DNA of 64,000 nt. It comes from Batillaria attramentaria. Lineage: Eukaryota > Mollusca > Gastropoda > Batillariidae. Every line of letters begins with the position of its first letter. Positions within the stretch are counted from its first letter, which is position 1. Of the stretch, positions 33,301 to 39,374 are shown one piece after another. The stretch is taken from positions 23,501 to 87,500 of the forward strand of contig JACVVK020000208.1 of the NCBI GenBank assembly GCA_018292915.2, written 5' to 3'. The translations under genes and the position numbers were made by a program. The notes under the pieces are model-generated. The model saw only the letters and a list, made by a program, of their open reading frames with translations. It made no database searches and was not told where the DNA came from.

Positions 33301-36233
33301 TTCAGCCAGACCAGTAAAACTATGAAGCAACCTGAAGATAATGTCAAATGTCAAGAAAAATGAAACAGAGTGGTGAAACTTTGCTGATTTGCCGGTCTTA
33401 TTGCACGTGAGCGTGCGTGTTGGGTTCAGTTTGCGGCGCTTTGAGCCGATTCATGAAATAGGTAAAGCGCCTATACAATACTCATTATTTCAAGTTCCTC
33501 TGACAAAGAGATGCAAGCTGTGTTGTTGTTAGCCCCACAGTCATACATAGTGTACGTGTAGTGAAGATGGTCGTACACGGAAACTGACACTTTTTTTTGT
33601 TTGTTTTTGCTCCTTTGTTTTCGACCAGACCTTCAAATTCAAGATTTCAAGCGGTCAAAAAGTTAAGGTCATTGCTGTAGTCACGTGTGCTTTTATTTGA
33701 TTATTGTGATTTCAGAGAAATTCTGTTGGGAGTCTACGCTTAATTTATTATCCTGCTAGACTGTGATGATGTATGGCAAGAGAGTGGTATTCTGTAGCAG
33801 GGATGGTGGAGCTGAATACTGTGTCTGTGAGTGATGTCTGAGTTCTGTCTCAACACACATCTGATCTTTCAGGAGCCTGTTCTGTTCCCTGGCACTCTGC
33901 GTGACAACCTTGACCCTGGAGGTGAGTACACGGACGAGGAGCTGTGGACGGCACTGGATAAAATGGGCCTGCGGGACAGAGTGGCGGGCATACGCGGTGG
34001 ACTGTCGGTGGACGTGAGCGGTGATACGGCCATCTTCAGTTTGGGACAGAGACAGCTGATCTGCCTGGTCCGTGGCATGCTGAAGAAAACAAAAATTATT
34101 CTGTTTGAAGAAGCAGTGGACGCCACAGATCAAGGGTTAGTGTCGTGTTTTTGTTTTGTTTGTTTGTTTTTTTTTCTCTCTAAATAAATTATTGTGAAAA
34201 CACACGTCCCCTCGAGGGTTATTCGCTTTCCTCAGTTGTCACATTCTTTGGTTTCCTCCCCCCCCCCCCCCCCCCACCCCCCCCCCCCCCGCCTTTTCTT
34301 TATGTACATACTGATTGTTTGTTAGTATTGATTGATGTAATCGCTCAGTCTTTTTTTTTTCTCTGGTTTTGCTCCTTTCCTTCCATGGACATATTTACAA
34401 TATGTGTGTGTGTGTCTGTGTGTGTGTGGTGTGTGTGTGAGTGTTTTACTTAGCTGTAGCTTACTTAGTAGTCTTCGTAGCCTAGCAAGGACAAGACGTA
34501 AGACAGGTCTGCGCGCCTAATCTTTTATCCTTGTAAAATACAGTTTTGTTCGTTCCTCATGTATACACTACTTTCAGCGCCCCATGTACACTTACACACA
34601 CCTGTCTCAAGTACACTCCGTCATGTCCGTCATGCTTACTGCCTTGAGTTTCTCACCTCTATTAGACACCCGTCTCATCTACACTCAGTCACGCTTACAG
34701 TTCATTCTTTATTTGCATACCATCACGTTTTATTGAATGATACTGATTTTTTTTGTGTGCTTTCCCAGGTTGACCGACCAGATTCAACGAACGTTGCGAG
34801 CCAAGTTCCGCGACTGTACCGTCCTGGTGGTGGCACATCGTCTGGCATCCGTCATGGACTGTGACAGAATCATGGTGGGTGGAGGGGGTGGTGTTGGGTG
34901 GTGGGGGGTGCTCGTACGTTTGCTTTCTGACCAGGCCAGAGGCCAAACACAGCAGACTAGATCAAGGGCATAGTGTCTTCTGAAAATCGTTACAGTCCTG
35001 CATAGTTTGGTCGGTCATTTTTTAAGGTTTGGCCTGTGACTGTATCTTATTAGTACACAATTATTGATCTCATCTCAGCATCAGGTGCTTACTAGTAAGT
35101 TAGCTGCATGCTCATTCTGTCTTTGGTTTTAACAATTGACTTCATTATGATTCATCCCAATCGGGTGTTTGGTTTTCCAGGTGTTCAACAGAGGTGAGGT
35201 GCGAGAGTTTGACACCCCATACGCACTGCTGCAGCAGGAAAACGGCCACTTCACGCGCCTCGTCGACCAGTCTGGCAAACGCCAATCCCAGCAGTTACGA
35301 GCCATGGCGGAGTTATCCCACCAGCACCGGGCATCGCAAAGCCTGATGCTGGAGCATGCGGTGTTCATGGCAACGGAACAACTTCATGCCAGCACAGAGG
35401 ATCTGACGTTCCGCCCGGGGTCACTGGCGTGGAGTCACATGGCCAAGTTCGCCAAGAGTCAGGACTCCCTAGAGAAGGTGCACAGCGACTGGGGTAGCCG
35501 GGGGGACGTGAGGGAGGATGAGGACATGCCCAGTCCAGGGGGACAAAACTCCAAGGGCAGACAACTGCCCAGTCTGGCTCCTGCCCAAAAGATCATCAAC
35601 AGACGCAAAAGTCCGAACCGCGGCAAGCGTTACGGTGGAGGTGGGGTGGAGGGGGAGAAGGACAACAATGAGGAAGAGGGAGAGAAGAGCAGGCCTGGGG
35701 CAGAGCAGATGCCGTTGCTAAGTTACGACGCTCCCCCAAGACCTGCTGCCCATCAGCGTGCCAGTTACGAGAAAAAGAGCGGCTCAGTGGAGAGAAGAAA
35801 TGATCGTGATGATGGTGGCAGATCGACAGGCAGAGACGGAGACAGGAGAAACAAAGGCGGCAGCACCAGTCCACTGCTTGATTCATCCCAAAGACGCGAC
35901 CTTCGGCCAACGAGCAGTCAGAACTCGCCAGCCCGTGTGAATGCTGCACCAGGTGGCCACAGGGTCAGGGGTACAGAAGTCCTGGAAACGGCGATAGACA
36001 CCCCCCCTTCAGGTCGTAAAACCTTCCCCCCACCTCTCTCCTCCACGGGTGACAGTTCACGGCGTGGTGCGACAGGGCGTGATGCAGCGCCCACAGCAAG
36101 AGGAGCTACTCACACCGTGCCACCAGCTCGTGTTGTGTACAGCAGGGAACCGAGAGGGCGACTGATATCAGGAGAGTATTCTCCCCCTGCTCAATCAGGC
36201 AAAGAAGATACAGAGAGGATTATTTACTGCTAA
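7849..36233 (+). CDS. ABCC: ABC transporter subfamily C (MRP/ABCC4-like), 26 exons, N-terminus missing
   Basis: Exons: 7849-7959, 8391-8508, 9149-9454, 10026-10189, 10480-10605, 11169-11412, 12102-12314, 13045-13098, 13427-13468, 14198-14389, 19424-19518, 19853-19939, 23071-23167, 24123-24254, 24433-24579, 25066-25103, 25736-26058, 26340-26419, 26966-27116, 27720-27950, 28539-28639, 29056-29247, 32973-33128, 33873-34135, 34769-34874, 35181-36233 (stop). All have AG/GT borders and matching phases, giving about 1,606 residues in one open frame. Order is TMD1-NBD1-TMD2-NBD2-tail, the layout of short ABCC exporters without TMD0. Landmarks: WLTPLF at the start, VHYLWVGP in TMD1, LSGGY in NBD1, [10 protein letters not shown] after TMD2 helix 4, VAHRL in NBD2. 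The first codon is split and completes a Trp, so at least one 5' exon lies upstream; none was found in 5760-7848. Likely role: ATP-dependent or regulated export at a membrane; substrate unknown. Several ATP-site residues are altered. Confidence 0.92.
8800..8861. repeat. (GC)n/(CA)n microsatellite
   Basis: A CG/CA alternating tract, first (GC)n at about 8807-8822 then (AC)n to 8861, lies in the second ABCC intron. The alternating purine-pyrimidine run is a Z-DNA-prone sequence. Confidence 0.9.
10255..10420 (-). repeat. SINE fragment (minus strand)
   Basis: On the minus strand, CAGGTTCAAATCCGCGGTAG (near 10327-10346) is a good tRNA B box context in a stretch with low-complexity AT before it. 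It is too short and diverged to place in a family. Confidence 0.4.
11634..11963 (-). repeat. SINE family C, minus strand, copy 1
   Basis: Aligns by eye with 12388-12868. On the minus strand it starts with a tRNA-like head (TAGTGGTGTAGTGGGTGCCA, then a B-box-like GGTTCAAATCCC), followed by CCTACCTAGGTCAGCTAC and a body containing CCCTCCATGGATTCCAC. It lies in the ABCC intron 11413-12101. Confidence 0.75.
12388..12868 (-). repeat. SINE family C, minus strand, copy 2 (longer)
   Basis: The minus-strand head contains GTAGTGTAGTGGTTAGCA (A box) and GGGTTCGAGTCCCA (B box), both closer to a real tRNA than in copy 1. It shares CCTACCTAGGTCGGCTCG and the body with copy 1 but keeps about 150 bp more in the middle. 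It sits in the ABCC intron 12315-13044. Confidence 0.8.
14984..15162 (-). repeat. SINE family B, full length, minus strand
   Basis: The minus strand reads GAGCCAGGGTAGCCGAATGG, then GAGCGTTGGACTTTCAATG, a B box (GAGTTCGAATCCCG), AATATTTGTGCTGG, TTGCCCCGTCTTTGAT, GGAAAAGGACGTTAAAC and an (ACCC)n tail at 14984-15001. The structure is the same as at 24655 and 26697. Confidence 0.85.
15175..17850 (-). mobile_element. 5'-truncated Jockey-superfamily LINE with RT, one in-frame stop
   Basis: The minus strand encodes the end of an endonuclease domain (DHIYTANPD, then SVSDHFPV) and a complete reverse transcriptase: [48 protein letters not shown]-terminal part ([15 protein letters not shown] and [10 protein letters not shown]) ends at 15565. 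One TGA at 16120-16122 interrupts the frame after VDEQLK; the same frame continues to the natural stop. The 3' UTR contains an (AC)n tract at 15342-15400 and ends AATAAAGTTTCAT followed by (CAT)n at 15175-15195. The 5' end is lost inside the endonuclease domain at about 17850, the usual product of incomplete reverse transcription. Short GA-rich runs flank both ends, so a target duplication cannot be judged. GVPQGS...GPLLF fits CR1/L2/Crack-like Jockey-superfamily elements. Confidence 0.9.
17860..18290. repeat. Imperfect tandem repeat with repeated TGACGTCA octamers
   Basis: Two roughly 180-bp units share CTGGAAGATCTAGAGGGCTG (18064 and 18247), AACTAAGCGTTTGACGTCAG-like starts and GTGACTTCC-like middles. 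A shorter first unit precedes them. Perfect TGACGTCA octamers occur near 17888, 17928, 17957 and 18138, and a near match at 17866. It lies beside the truncated LINE in the ABCC intron 14390-19423. Confidence 0.7.
18300..19060. repeat. Dispersed repeat ending in a perfect hairpin
   Basis: Contains a short (CA)n at 18820-18846 and ends on the right with two 12-nt arms, AAGTTGTTTCTC and its complement, around TATA at about 19028-19055. The 100 bp next to the hairpin match, in opposite orientation, the region just right of a similar hairpin at about 51160-51182 (shared words ATGGGA/ATGAGA, GGGG, GTTTCAGTG, AGCAAGAC or AACAAGAC). No coding potential was seen. Confidence 0.55.
19360..19423 (+). promoter_or_regulatory. 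ABCC: (TG)n tract abutting the 3' splice site of the NBD1 signature exon
   Basis: About 29 TG units run from 19360 to 19418, followed only by TTACAG and the exon start at 19424. No usual pyrimidine tract is present. UG-rich RNA at this position is the binding context of TDP-43 and CELF proteins in other genes, and CFTR exon 9 is the known precedent. The element is seen directly; any splicing effect is inference. Confidence 0.7.
19545..19830. repeat. Dispersed repeat R2, copy 1
   Basis: Shares an ordered series of words with 26430-26685: AAGTGTTTTCTC, ATCATGC, CACCAAATTGCACAGATTTT, GCATGCCCC, TTTGTGG, TTTGTCACCGAATGCTAC and GGATC. It includes a long G run at 19571-19590. No TIR was defined; it lies in the ABCC intron 19519-19852. 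Confidence 0.55.
20078..20490. mobile_element. TTAA-flanked foldback MITE, Kolobok/piggyBac-type target
   Basis: TTAA at 20074-20077 and 20491-20494 flank a 413-bp element with ends AGGTCTGCAGTATCAA and TTGATATTGCAAACCT. The inverted similarity continues inward: CAGAGTTTTCAGC at 20171 pairs with GCTGAAAACTCTG at 20381-20393. The arms are therefore about 105 nt, imperfect, around a loop of about 195 nt. There is no ORF of note. The TTAA target and AGG termini fit Kolobok-like MITEs; superfamily is inference. Confidence 0.75.
20577..20697. repeat. Short foldback: two 41-nt arms, 39-nt loop
   Basis: 20577-20617 and the reverse complement of 20657-20697 match at 34 of 41 positions (hand count), including CTGGCTGCA at the outer end and TTTGGCAACTGGTA at the loop end. 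As RNA several mismatches become G:U pairs. The size is that of a pre-miRNA or a tiny MITE. It lies on the sense strand of the ABCC intron 19940-23070. Confidence 0.75.
20887..21340. repeat. 29-bp minisatellite, block 1 (about 15 copies)
   Basis: The unit is 29 bp, GTGCTGGATCCAGTGTGTC followed by TTTGTGGTTG, with a BamHI-type GGATCC in nearly every copy. Copies differ at single bases (CAGAGTG, CAGATTG, CCTGTGTG). 29 is not a multiple of 3 and no frame has a stop, so all frames are open on both strands; these are not genes. Block 2 is at 22554-22875. Confidence 0.95.
21341..22553. mobile_element. DNA transposon inserted in the 29-bp array (1,213 bp, 6-bp TSD)
   Basis: Terminal inverted repeats CAGAGATGCATCTAGGA at 21341 and TCCTAGATGCATCTCTG ending at 22553. 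CAGTGT flanks both sides (21335-21340 and 22554-22559) and occurs once in an intact 29-bp unit, so it is a 6-bp target duplication. Inside are fragments of a coding sequence: an acidic N-terminal part ([15 protein letters not shown]), present twice as an exact 67-bp duplication (21702-21768 and 21955-22021), then [16 protein letters not shown] near 22060-22140, which resembles the short TTF/BED-like finger at the N-terminus of KIAA1586/hAT-like transposases. The catalytic domain is absent. Superfamily undecided, because hAT would give 8 bp. Confidence 0.85.
22554..22875. repeat. 29-bp minisatellite, block 2 (about 11 copies)
   Basis: Same unit as block 1, resumed at the exact point where the transposon interrupted it. 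Several copies here carry CCAGAGTGTC in a regular every-third pattern (near 22643, 22730 and 22817), so this half shows a three-unit (87-bp) higher-order repeat. Confidence 0.95.
22876..22918 (+). repeat. SINE family B tail fragment
   Basis: GGAAAAGGACGTTAAACTCC followed by (ACCC)n is joined directly to the last, altered 29-bp unit. Only the final 40 bp of the SINE are present. Confidence 0.7.
23400..24118. repeat. About 122-bp tandem repeat in an ABCC intron (about 6 copies)
   Basis: Units repeat TGATTGTCAATAGTGAGGTG and GTGAAACA...CTTGCTGTAA. Each unit is two diverged halves of about 60 bp (GAAACAGTGTGCTTGCTGTAA versus GAAACAACTTGCTGTAAGTAA). Three units carry AATAAAG on the sense strand (near 23620, 23867 and 23990). 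The array fills most of the intron 23168-24122 between NBD1 and the linker. Confidence 0.9.
24316..24386 (+). repeat. (TG)n microsatellite in the 178-bp intron 24255-24432
   Basis: About 34 TG units occupy nearly half of this short ABCC intron. Confidence 0.95.
24655..24832 (+). repeat. SINE family B, full length, plus strand
   Basis: Head GAGCCGGGGTGGCTGAATGG, TAGAGCGTTCGACTTCTAAT, a weakened B box (GTGAATTCGTATC), body AATATTTGTGCCGG and TTGCCCCGTCTTTGATATC, GGAAAAGGTCGTTAAAC, tail (ACCC)n. Confidence 0.85.
25291..25708 (+). repeat. SINE family A, full length, plus strand
   Basis: Head GGTCTAGTGGTTAAAGAC and GGTTCGAGTCCC (A and B boxes). Body with TTCTGGCCGACCGTCGGG and CAGCCCACAAAAAAAA. 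LINE-like tail AATAAATGCAATTCTAAAAT, GAGCTGGCCC, CAGTGTGTGAGAGAATGCG and AATATTTGGGATAAAGCGC, ending in (ATT)n. It lies in the ABCC intron 25104-25735, just before the exon at 25736. Confidence 0.85.
26217..26284 (+). repeat. (TG)n microsatellite in the 281-bp intron 26059-26339
   Basis: About 34 uninterrupted TG units, plus interrupted TG tracts from 26059 to 26174, so most of this short ABCC intron is TG repeat. Confidence 0.95.
26430..26685. repeat. Dispersed repeat R2, copy 2
   Basis: Matches 19545-19830 in word order: AGTGTTTTCTCCCC, AATCATGCTAAAATGCACC, GGCACAGATTTTAAG, GCATGCCCCCCGGACACCCC, TTTGTGGCTTTTCCACTT and GTCACTATATGCTAC. The boundary with the upstream ABCC donor is close (26420). 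Confidence 0.55.
26697..26872 (+). repeat. SINE family B, full length, plus strand
   Basis: Head GAGCCGGGATGGTCGAATGG and GAGCGTTGGACTTCTAATGC, B box GAGTTCGATCCCGG, AATATTTGTGCTGG, TTGCCCCGTCTTCGATATC, GGAAAAGGACGTTAAACC, tail (ACCC)n. This is the best-preserved B box in the family here. Confidence 0.87.
27264..27515 (+). repeat. Interrupted (TG)n tracts
   Basis: A series of TG runs broken by TATG and CGTG steps and two TTTTGATTTTT segments, followed by a degenerate (GATT)n stretch at 27558-27615. It lies in the ABCC intron 27117-27719. Confidence 0.9.
28085..28440. repeat. Dispersed repeat R1, copy 1
   Basis: Aligns by eye with 60232-60490 over about 250 bp. Shared words are ACATGTAGT, TGGAACATGGAAAG/TGAAACATGGAAAG, AAAGACCATTACG, CAATCTCTTTCATC, TGGACGTAC, TTTTGCCAAT and TTGCCGAGTGG. 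It lies in the ABCC intron 27951-28538; the other copy is in a TPGS2 intron. No tRNA-like head or TIR was recognised. Confidence 0.65.
29340..32640 (+). mobile_element. LINE with CFDP2-like endonuclease and RT, two frameshifts in the endonuclease
   Basis: 5' leader from about 29340 (GAGCTATGCTGGCGGGAGA and GGGCCACCCATGCTGGAC). The endonuclease starts near 29680 ([18 protein letters not shown]), moves to the next frame near 29885 ([21 protein letters not shown]), and shifts again near 30150 into the long frame 30156-32600. That frame completes the endonuclease ([19 protein letters not shown]) and holds an intact [66 protein letters not shown]. The C-terminus reads [10 protein letters not shown] and [12 protein letters not shown], a common ending of I/Nimb-like or related invertebrate LINEs. 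Each shift is by one position (+1 or -2), so this copy probably cannot move unaided. It is inserted in sense in the ABCC intron 29248-32972. Clade not assigned. Confidence 0.92.
32641..32905 (+). repeat. SINE family A-type tail behind the LINE, with a second tail
   Basis: From AATAAATGCAATTCTAAAAT (32650) through GCTGAGTTGGCCC, CAGTGTGTGAGAGAATGCG and GAGCCAAATATTTGGGATAA the sequence follows the right half of SINE family A, without its tRNA head. An (ATT)n-like break at 32817 is followed by a second tail unit (GCGGCGCTTTCTGCCAAATA) and (ATT)n. Either the LINE owns this 3' end and SINE A borrowed it, or a SINE remnant was already here. Confidence 0.7.
33400..33495 (+). repeat. SINE A/LINE tail fragment
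   Basis: TTGGGTTCAGTTTGCGGCGC, TTTGAGCC and AAAGCGCCTATACAAT match the last 80 bp of SINE family A. It lies in the ABCC intron 33129-33872. Confidence 0.65.
34256..34292. repeat. Poly-C tract in an ABCC intron
   Basis: About 35 C residues with single interruptions, within the intron 34136-34768, followed by (TG)n at 34401-34445. Confidence 0.9.
35181..36233 (+). other. ABCC: ABCC gene: last exon with long low-complexity C-terminal tail
   Basis: The exon begins with the normal end of NBD2 ([19 protein letters not shown]), then about 310 residues without recognisable domain, ending IIYC. Known short ABCC exporters stop a few dozen residues after this point. The tail is rich in Arg, Gly, Ser, Pro, Asp and Glu, with no hydrophobic segment, so it is probably disordered. 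There are basic clusters ([11 protein letters not shown]) and an acidic one ([10 protein letters not shown]). The frame is open for 1,053 nt and is supported by the preceding splice site. No AATAAA was noticed just downstream. Confidence 0.85.
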
Positions 36234-36625
36234 GTCAGACGCACCAGTCACACATTTTAGGACAAGTTCTGTTTTAATTGTTGCCATTTACCATGCTAAT
36301 ATCAGGAAAGGAAACGGATGTTGCCATCTAAATACTGCTTTTACTGAATTTTTATTTTTTTTTAACAGGAATTGTTTATAACCATTTCCCTGCCATGGAT
36401 GTTTAATTGTACATCAGTAAGTGCGTGTACTTGTGTACAGGTGCTGTTTGCCAGTGTTAAGTGCAGTTGTGCCTCAGATGTGCGCATGTGTGTGTGCATG
36501 TTTGTGTGTATGAGAGAGAGAGAGAGCAAGATGTTGCACTTACTTTAAATAGTACGCGCAGTGTGTTTGCATTTAAACATTTTACTTGACTTTTTATTGT
36601 TATATGTTAGTTTTCAGTACATTTT
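36234..36625 (+). other. Probable 3' UTR and flank of the ABCC gene
   Basis: AT-rich sequence after the ABCC stop, without further coding signal. No AATAAA was noticed before the minisatellite starts, so the transcript end is not located. Confidence 0.4.
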
Positions 36626-37072
36626 AATACAGTTACTGTTACGGTATTGTGATAATACAGTTACTGTTACGGTATTGTGATAATACAGTTACTGTTACGG
36701 TATTGTGATAATACAGTTACTGTTACGGTATTGTGATAATACAGTTACTGTTACGGTATTGTGATAATACAGTTACTGTTACGGTATTGTGATAATACAG
36801 TTACTGTTACGGTATTGTGATAATACAGTTACTGTTACGGTATTGTGATAATACAGTTACTGTTACGGTATTGTGATAATACAGTTACTGTTACGGTATT
36901 GTGATAATACAGTTACTGTTACGGTATTGTGATAATACAGTTACTGTTACGGTATTGTGATAATACAGTTACTGTTACGGTATTGTGATAATACAGTTAC
37001 TGTTACGGTATTGTGATAATACAGTTACTGTTACGGTATTGTGATAATACAGTTACTGTTACGTATTGTGAT
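36626..37072. repeat. 28-bp minisatellite, nearly identical copies (about 16)
   Basis: The unit is ACAGTTACTGTTACGG plus TATTGTGATAAT, 28 bp. I see no substitution between copies until the last one, which lacks a G (TTACGTATTG). Each unit contains the perfect dyad ACAGT-T-ACTGT. It is 390 bp past the ABCC stop, so it may be transcribed in the 3' UTR. Confidence 0.96.
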
Positions 37073-37159
37073 GGAAGTATTGTTGGTAGGTATTCCTTGT
37101 GTCATTGTCTGGGGATGACTGCCGTTAGGTTTTAGTGCAGCAGACATGAAGAGATTATC

Positions 37160-37590
37160 ACCCCGTGGCCATGCACAGTCAGAACTGAGTTTGTGATTGG
37201 TCAGTGTCACAGTGGTGACCAGATGCATCATAGTGATTACAGCGACTGTCAGTCAAGCTGGTTGTTGGAGTGGCCATGCACAGTCAGAACTGAGTTTGTG
37301 ATTGGTCAGTGTCACAGTGGTGACCACAGCATCACAGTGATAACAGCGACTGTCAGTCAAGCTGGTTGTTGGAGTGGCCATGCACAGTCAGAACTGAGTT
37401 TGTGATTGGTCAGTGTCACAGTGGTGACCAGATGCATCACAGTGATTACAGCGACTGTCAGTCAAGCTGGGTTGTTGGAGTGGCCATGCACAGTCAGAAC
37501 TGAGTTTTGTGATTGGTCAGTGTCACAGTGAGTGACCAGATGCATCATAGTGATTACAGTGACTGTCAGTCAAGCTGGTTGTTTGAGTGG
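37160..37590. repeat. About 105-bp tandem repeat (4 copies)
   Basis: ATGCACAGTCAGAACTGAG starts at 37171, 37276, 37380 and 37486. Each unit includes TGTGATTGGTCAG (an inverted CCAAT) and GTCACAGTGGTGAC, itself a dyad. Copies differ by small indels. Confidence 0.92.
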
Positions 37591-37599
37591 TCATGAGAT

Positions 37600-39370
37600 A
37601 TCATTGTGTGCTTTTCAATACAGGGAATGCATGTGGCTACCGATACACAGCTCCTGCCATATTCCGTGAACCACTGCTGACGTTCAGACATATGACACAA
37701 CCTTACTTCAAGGATAACTTCTCCAGGATACTTGATGACAACTGCTGGGGTATGCCATGTTGTTCATGGAGTGTGACACAACTGCGACAAGCACAGAATG
37801 TGTGGAGTATTGCATGTCCATTTGGTTGTGTTGTTCATTCCATTTAAGTGACCCATTTATCATTTCCTGTGTTGATAAGAGTTCTGAGTGAGGGAAATAT
37901 TACTCAAGATCGAGTGTGAGCTGTACCATGACCGGCTTTGTCAGTGTTTCTGTCACATGAGTTACAGTGAGACAAGAGTCGTCTGAGTGCTTCACAGTGT
38001 GACAGTACTACAGGTGTTCTGTTTTCTTATGTACGTGTGTAACAGTCTCGCTTGCTGCAGTCTTGTAGCGGAAGCAGAACATTGTAGTCGGGTAAATGAT
38101 ACAGTATCTGTCAGAATGCTCTCAGGATTCTTTTGTCCATGTAATGGAGTCTGTGCTGTGTGTTTCAGGCAGTAAAGTCAGCATGAATCAAGTACATGTA
38201 TTTCTTGCTGTCTAAATTACAGACATAATAAGTGACGCAGCAGCATAACTTCGTAATTTTAACCCTCTCCGTATGTCACCTAAAAAACTTACACTCCATA
38301 CTTTGTGGGTGCCCAAATGCCCCAGTTAATATTTGGCATTTCTGAAGACGATATTGATAGCTGATTATCGTGGGTGCTCACATAATTTTTTTTTTTTGTT
38401 TTTTGCGTTTCTTCTTTGTGAACGTTTGGGTGTGTCAGAACACACAAGTGAAATGCTTATCATGCAATACCATGAGATGTTCGTCATTATTTGAGCTTTT
38501 CTTTCATTCTTTACTTGATGGGCATCTTTTGGTTGTTTGTATCCTCCTTTTACTGAAGAGTTGTGAATATTTCTTTTATCATATTTAAAATATTTTTATT
38601 CTATCCCAGAACATATCATATTAATGCAAAATTGCCTTTTATCAAGCATATGGATTTTTAAAAAAAGAAGTCTTATTATGGAATATTAGATCTACTTTTA
38701 TACTGCAATTTATCAAAATATTTTATCTACCTTCCCTCACACGCCGGTGTGCATTTAAAACAGTTGTGAGCTTGGCAAAGTTAGACAACCATCTTTTTCT
38801 TACACTGTCACAGAGTTTTGGCATGAATGGATTTAGAAAATAGTTCAAGAGACATGTACAATGCATGTCATCATGCACTGTTCTAAATATCTGGTTACGC
38901 CAAGATTCCGTGATGATGGTGATTTTTTTCCTAAAATACCTGTGATTCCTCCACATTCCTGGTTCACTGTGAAACATACAGTATGTAAATGTATGTAGGT
39001 GTAGTCCATTTTGTTCTCCAGCCTGATAAACAGGCACCAAAGACATTCCAGAAGTGCTGTTCCCTTTGTGCTTCCACTTAGATAAAAGGACCTCTTCTGG
39101 CTTCTTCTACCTTTCTTTTATCTTCATCTGTTACGCACATGTCTGTTTAAGAGATTTTACTTGTGGCGAGCCTCTATGCTTTCATGTACGTGTCATACGC
39201 AGTTTACATCAGTACGGTGCTGACCGTGTGTGTTCCGCTTCGTGAGTACTAAATCAACATTTCGTGAGAGAGACATCAGATGACTCATTGAGGTATCTCA
39301 CACACTCAACACTGTATACAGTTTAATGTGTTAAATTTTCGTGCATTCCACATCAGCCATAAAAATATTA
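37600..39370. other. Intergenic, no gene recognised
   Basis: AT-rich sequence. A stretch open for 86 codons at 37587-37847 has no start, splice or domain evidence and is not called. Nothing else with repeat or coding structure was identified. Confidence 0.4.
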
Positions 39371-39374
39371 CAGT

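Larger units (their letters stand above)
29056..34874 (+). other. ABCC: ABCC gene: exons for nucleotide-binding domain 2 (divergent ATP site)
   Basis: Exons 29056-29247, 32973-33128, 33873-34135 and 34769-34874. The lead-in [13 protein letters not shown] and [12 protein letters not shown] match the ABCC linker. Walker A is [10 protein letters not shown]: Lys is kept, but the next residue, which should be Ser or Thr and ligate Mg2+, is Tyr (codon TAC at 33006-33008). The Q-loop is VVPQEPVLF. The signature is FSLGQRQL, normal for ABCC NBD2. Walker B is [12 protein letters not shown], with Glu for the Mg-coordinating Asp; the following catalytic Glu is present. The H-loop VAHRL is intact. The first intron carries a 3.3-kb LINE. 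Confidence 0.88.

Noticed and set aside
33160..33680. Inverted similarity AATGAC..ACTTTTTGACC at both ends as a MITE
   Set aside because: The match is short and interrupted, there is no target duplication, and a SINE-tail fragment lies between; too weak to call.
37587..37847. Open frame of 86 codons that could be a small gene
   Set aside because: No ATG-supported start context, no splice partner, no recognisable domain, and it begins inside the edge of a tandem array.
38263..38360. TTAACCCTCTCCGTATGTCAC as a possible piggyBac-type end
   Set aside because: No matching inverted partner with TTAA was found within about 1 kb.
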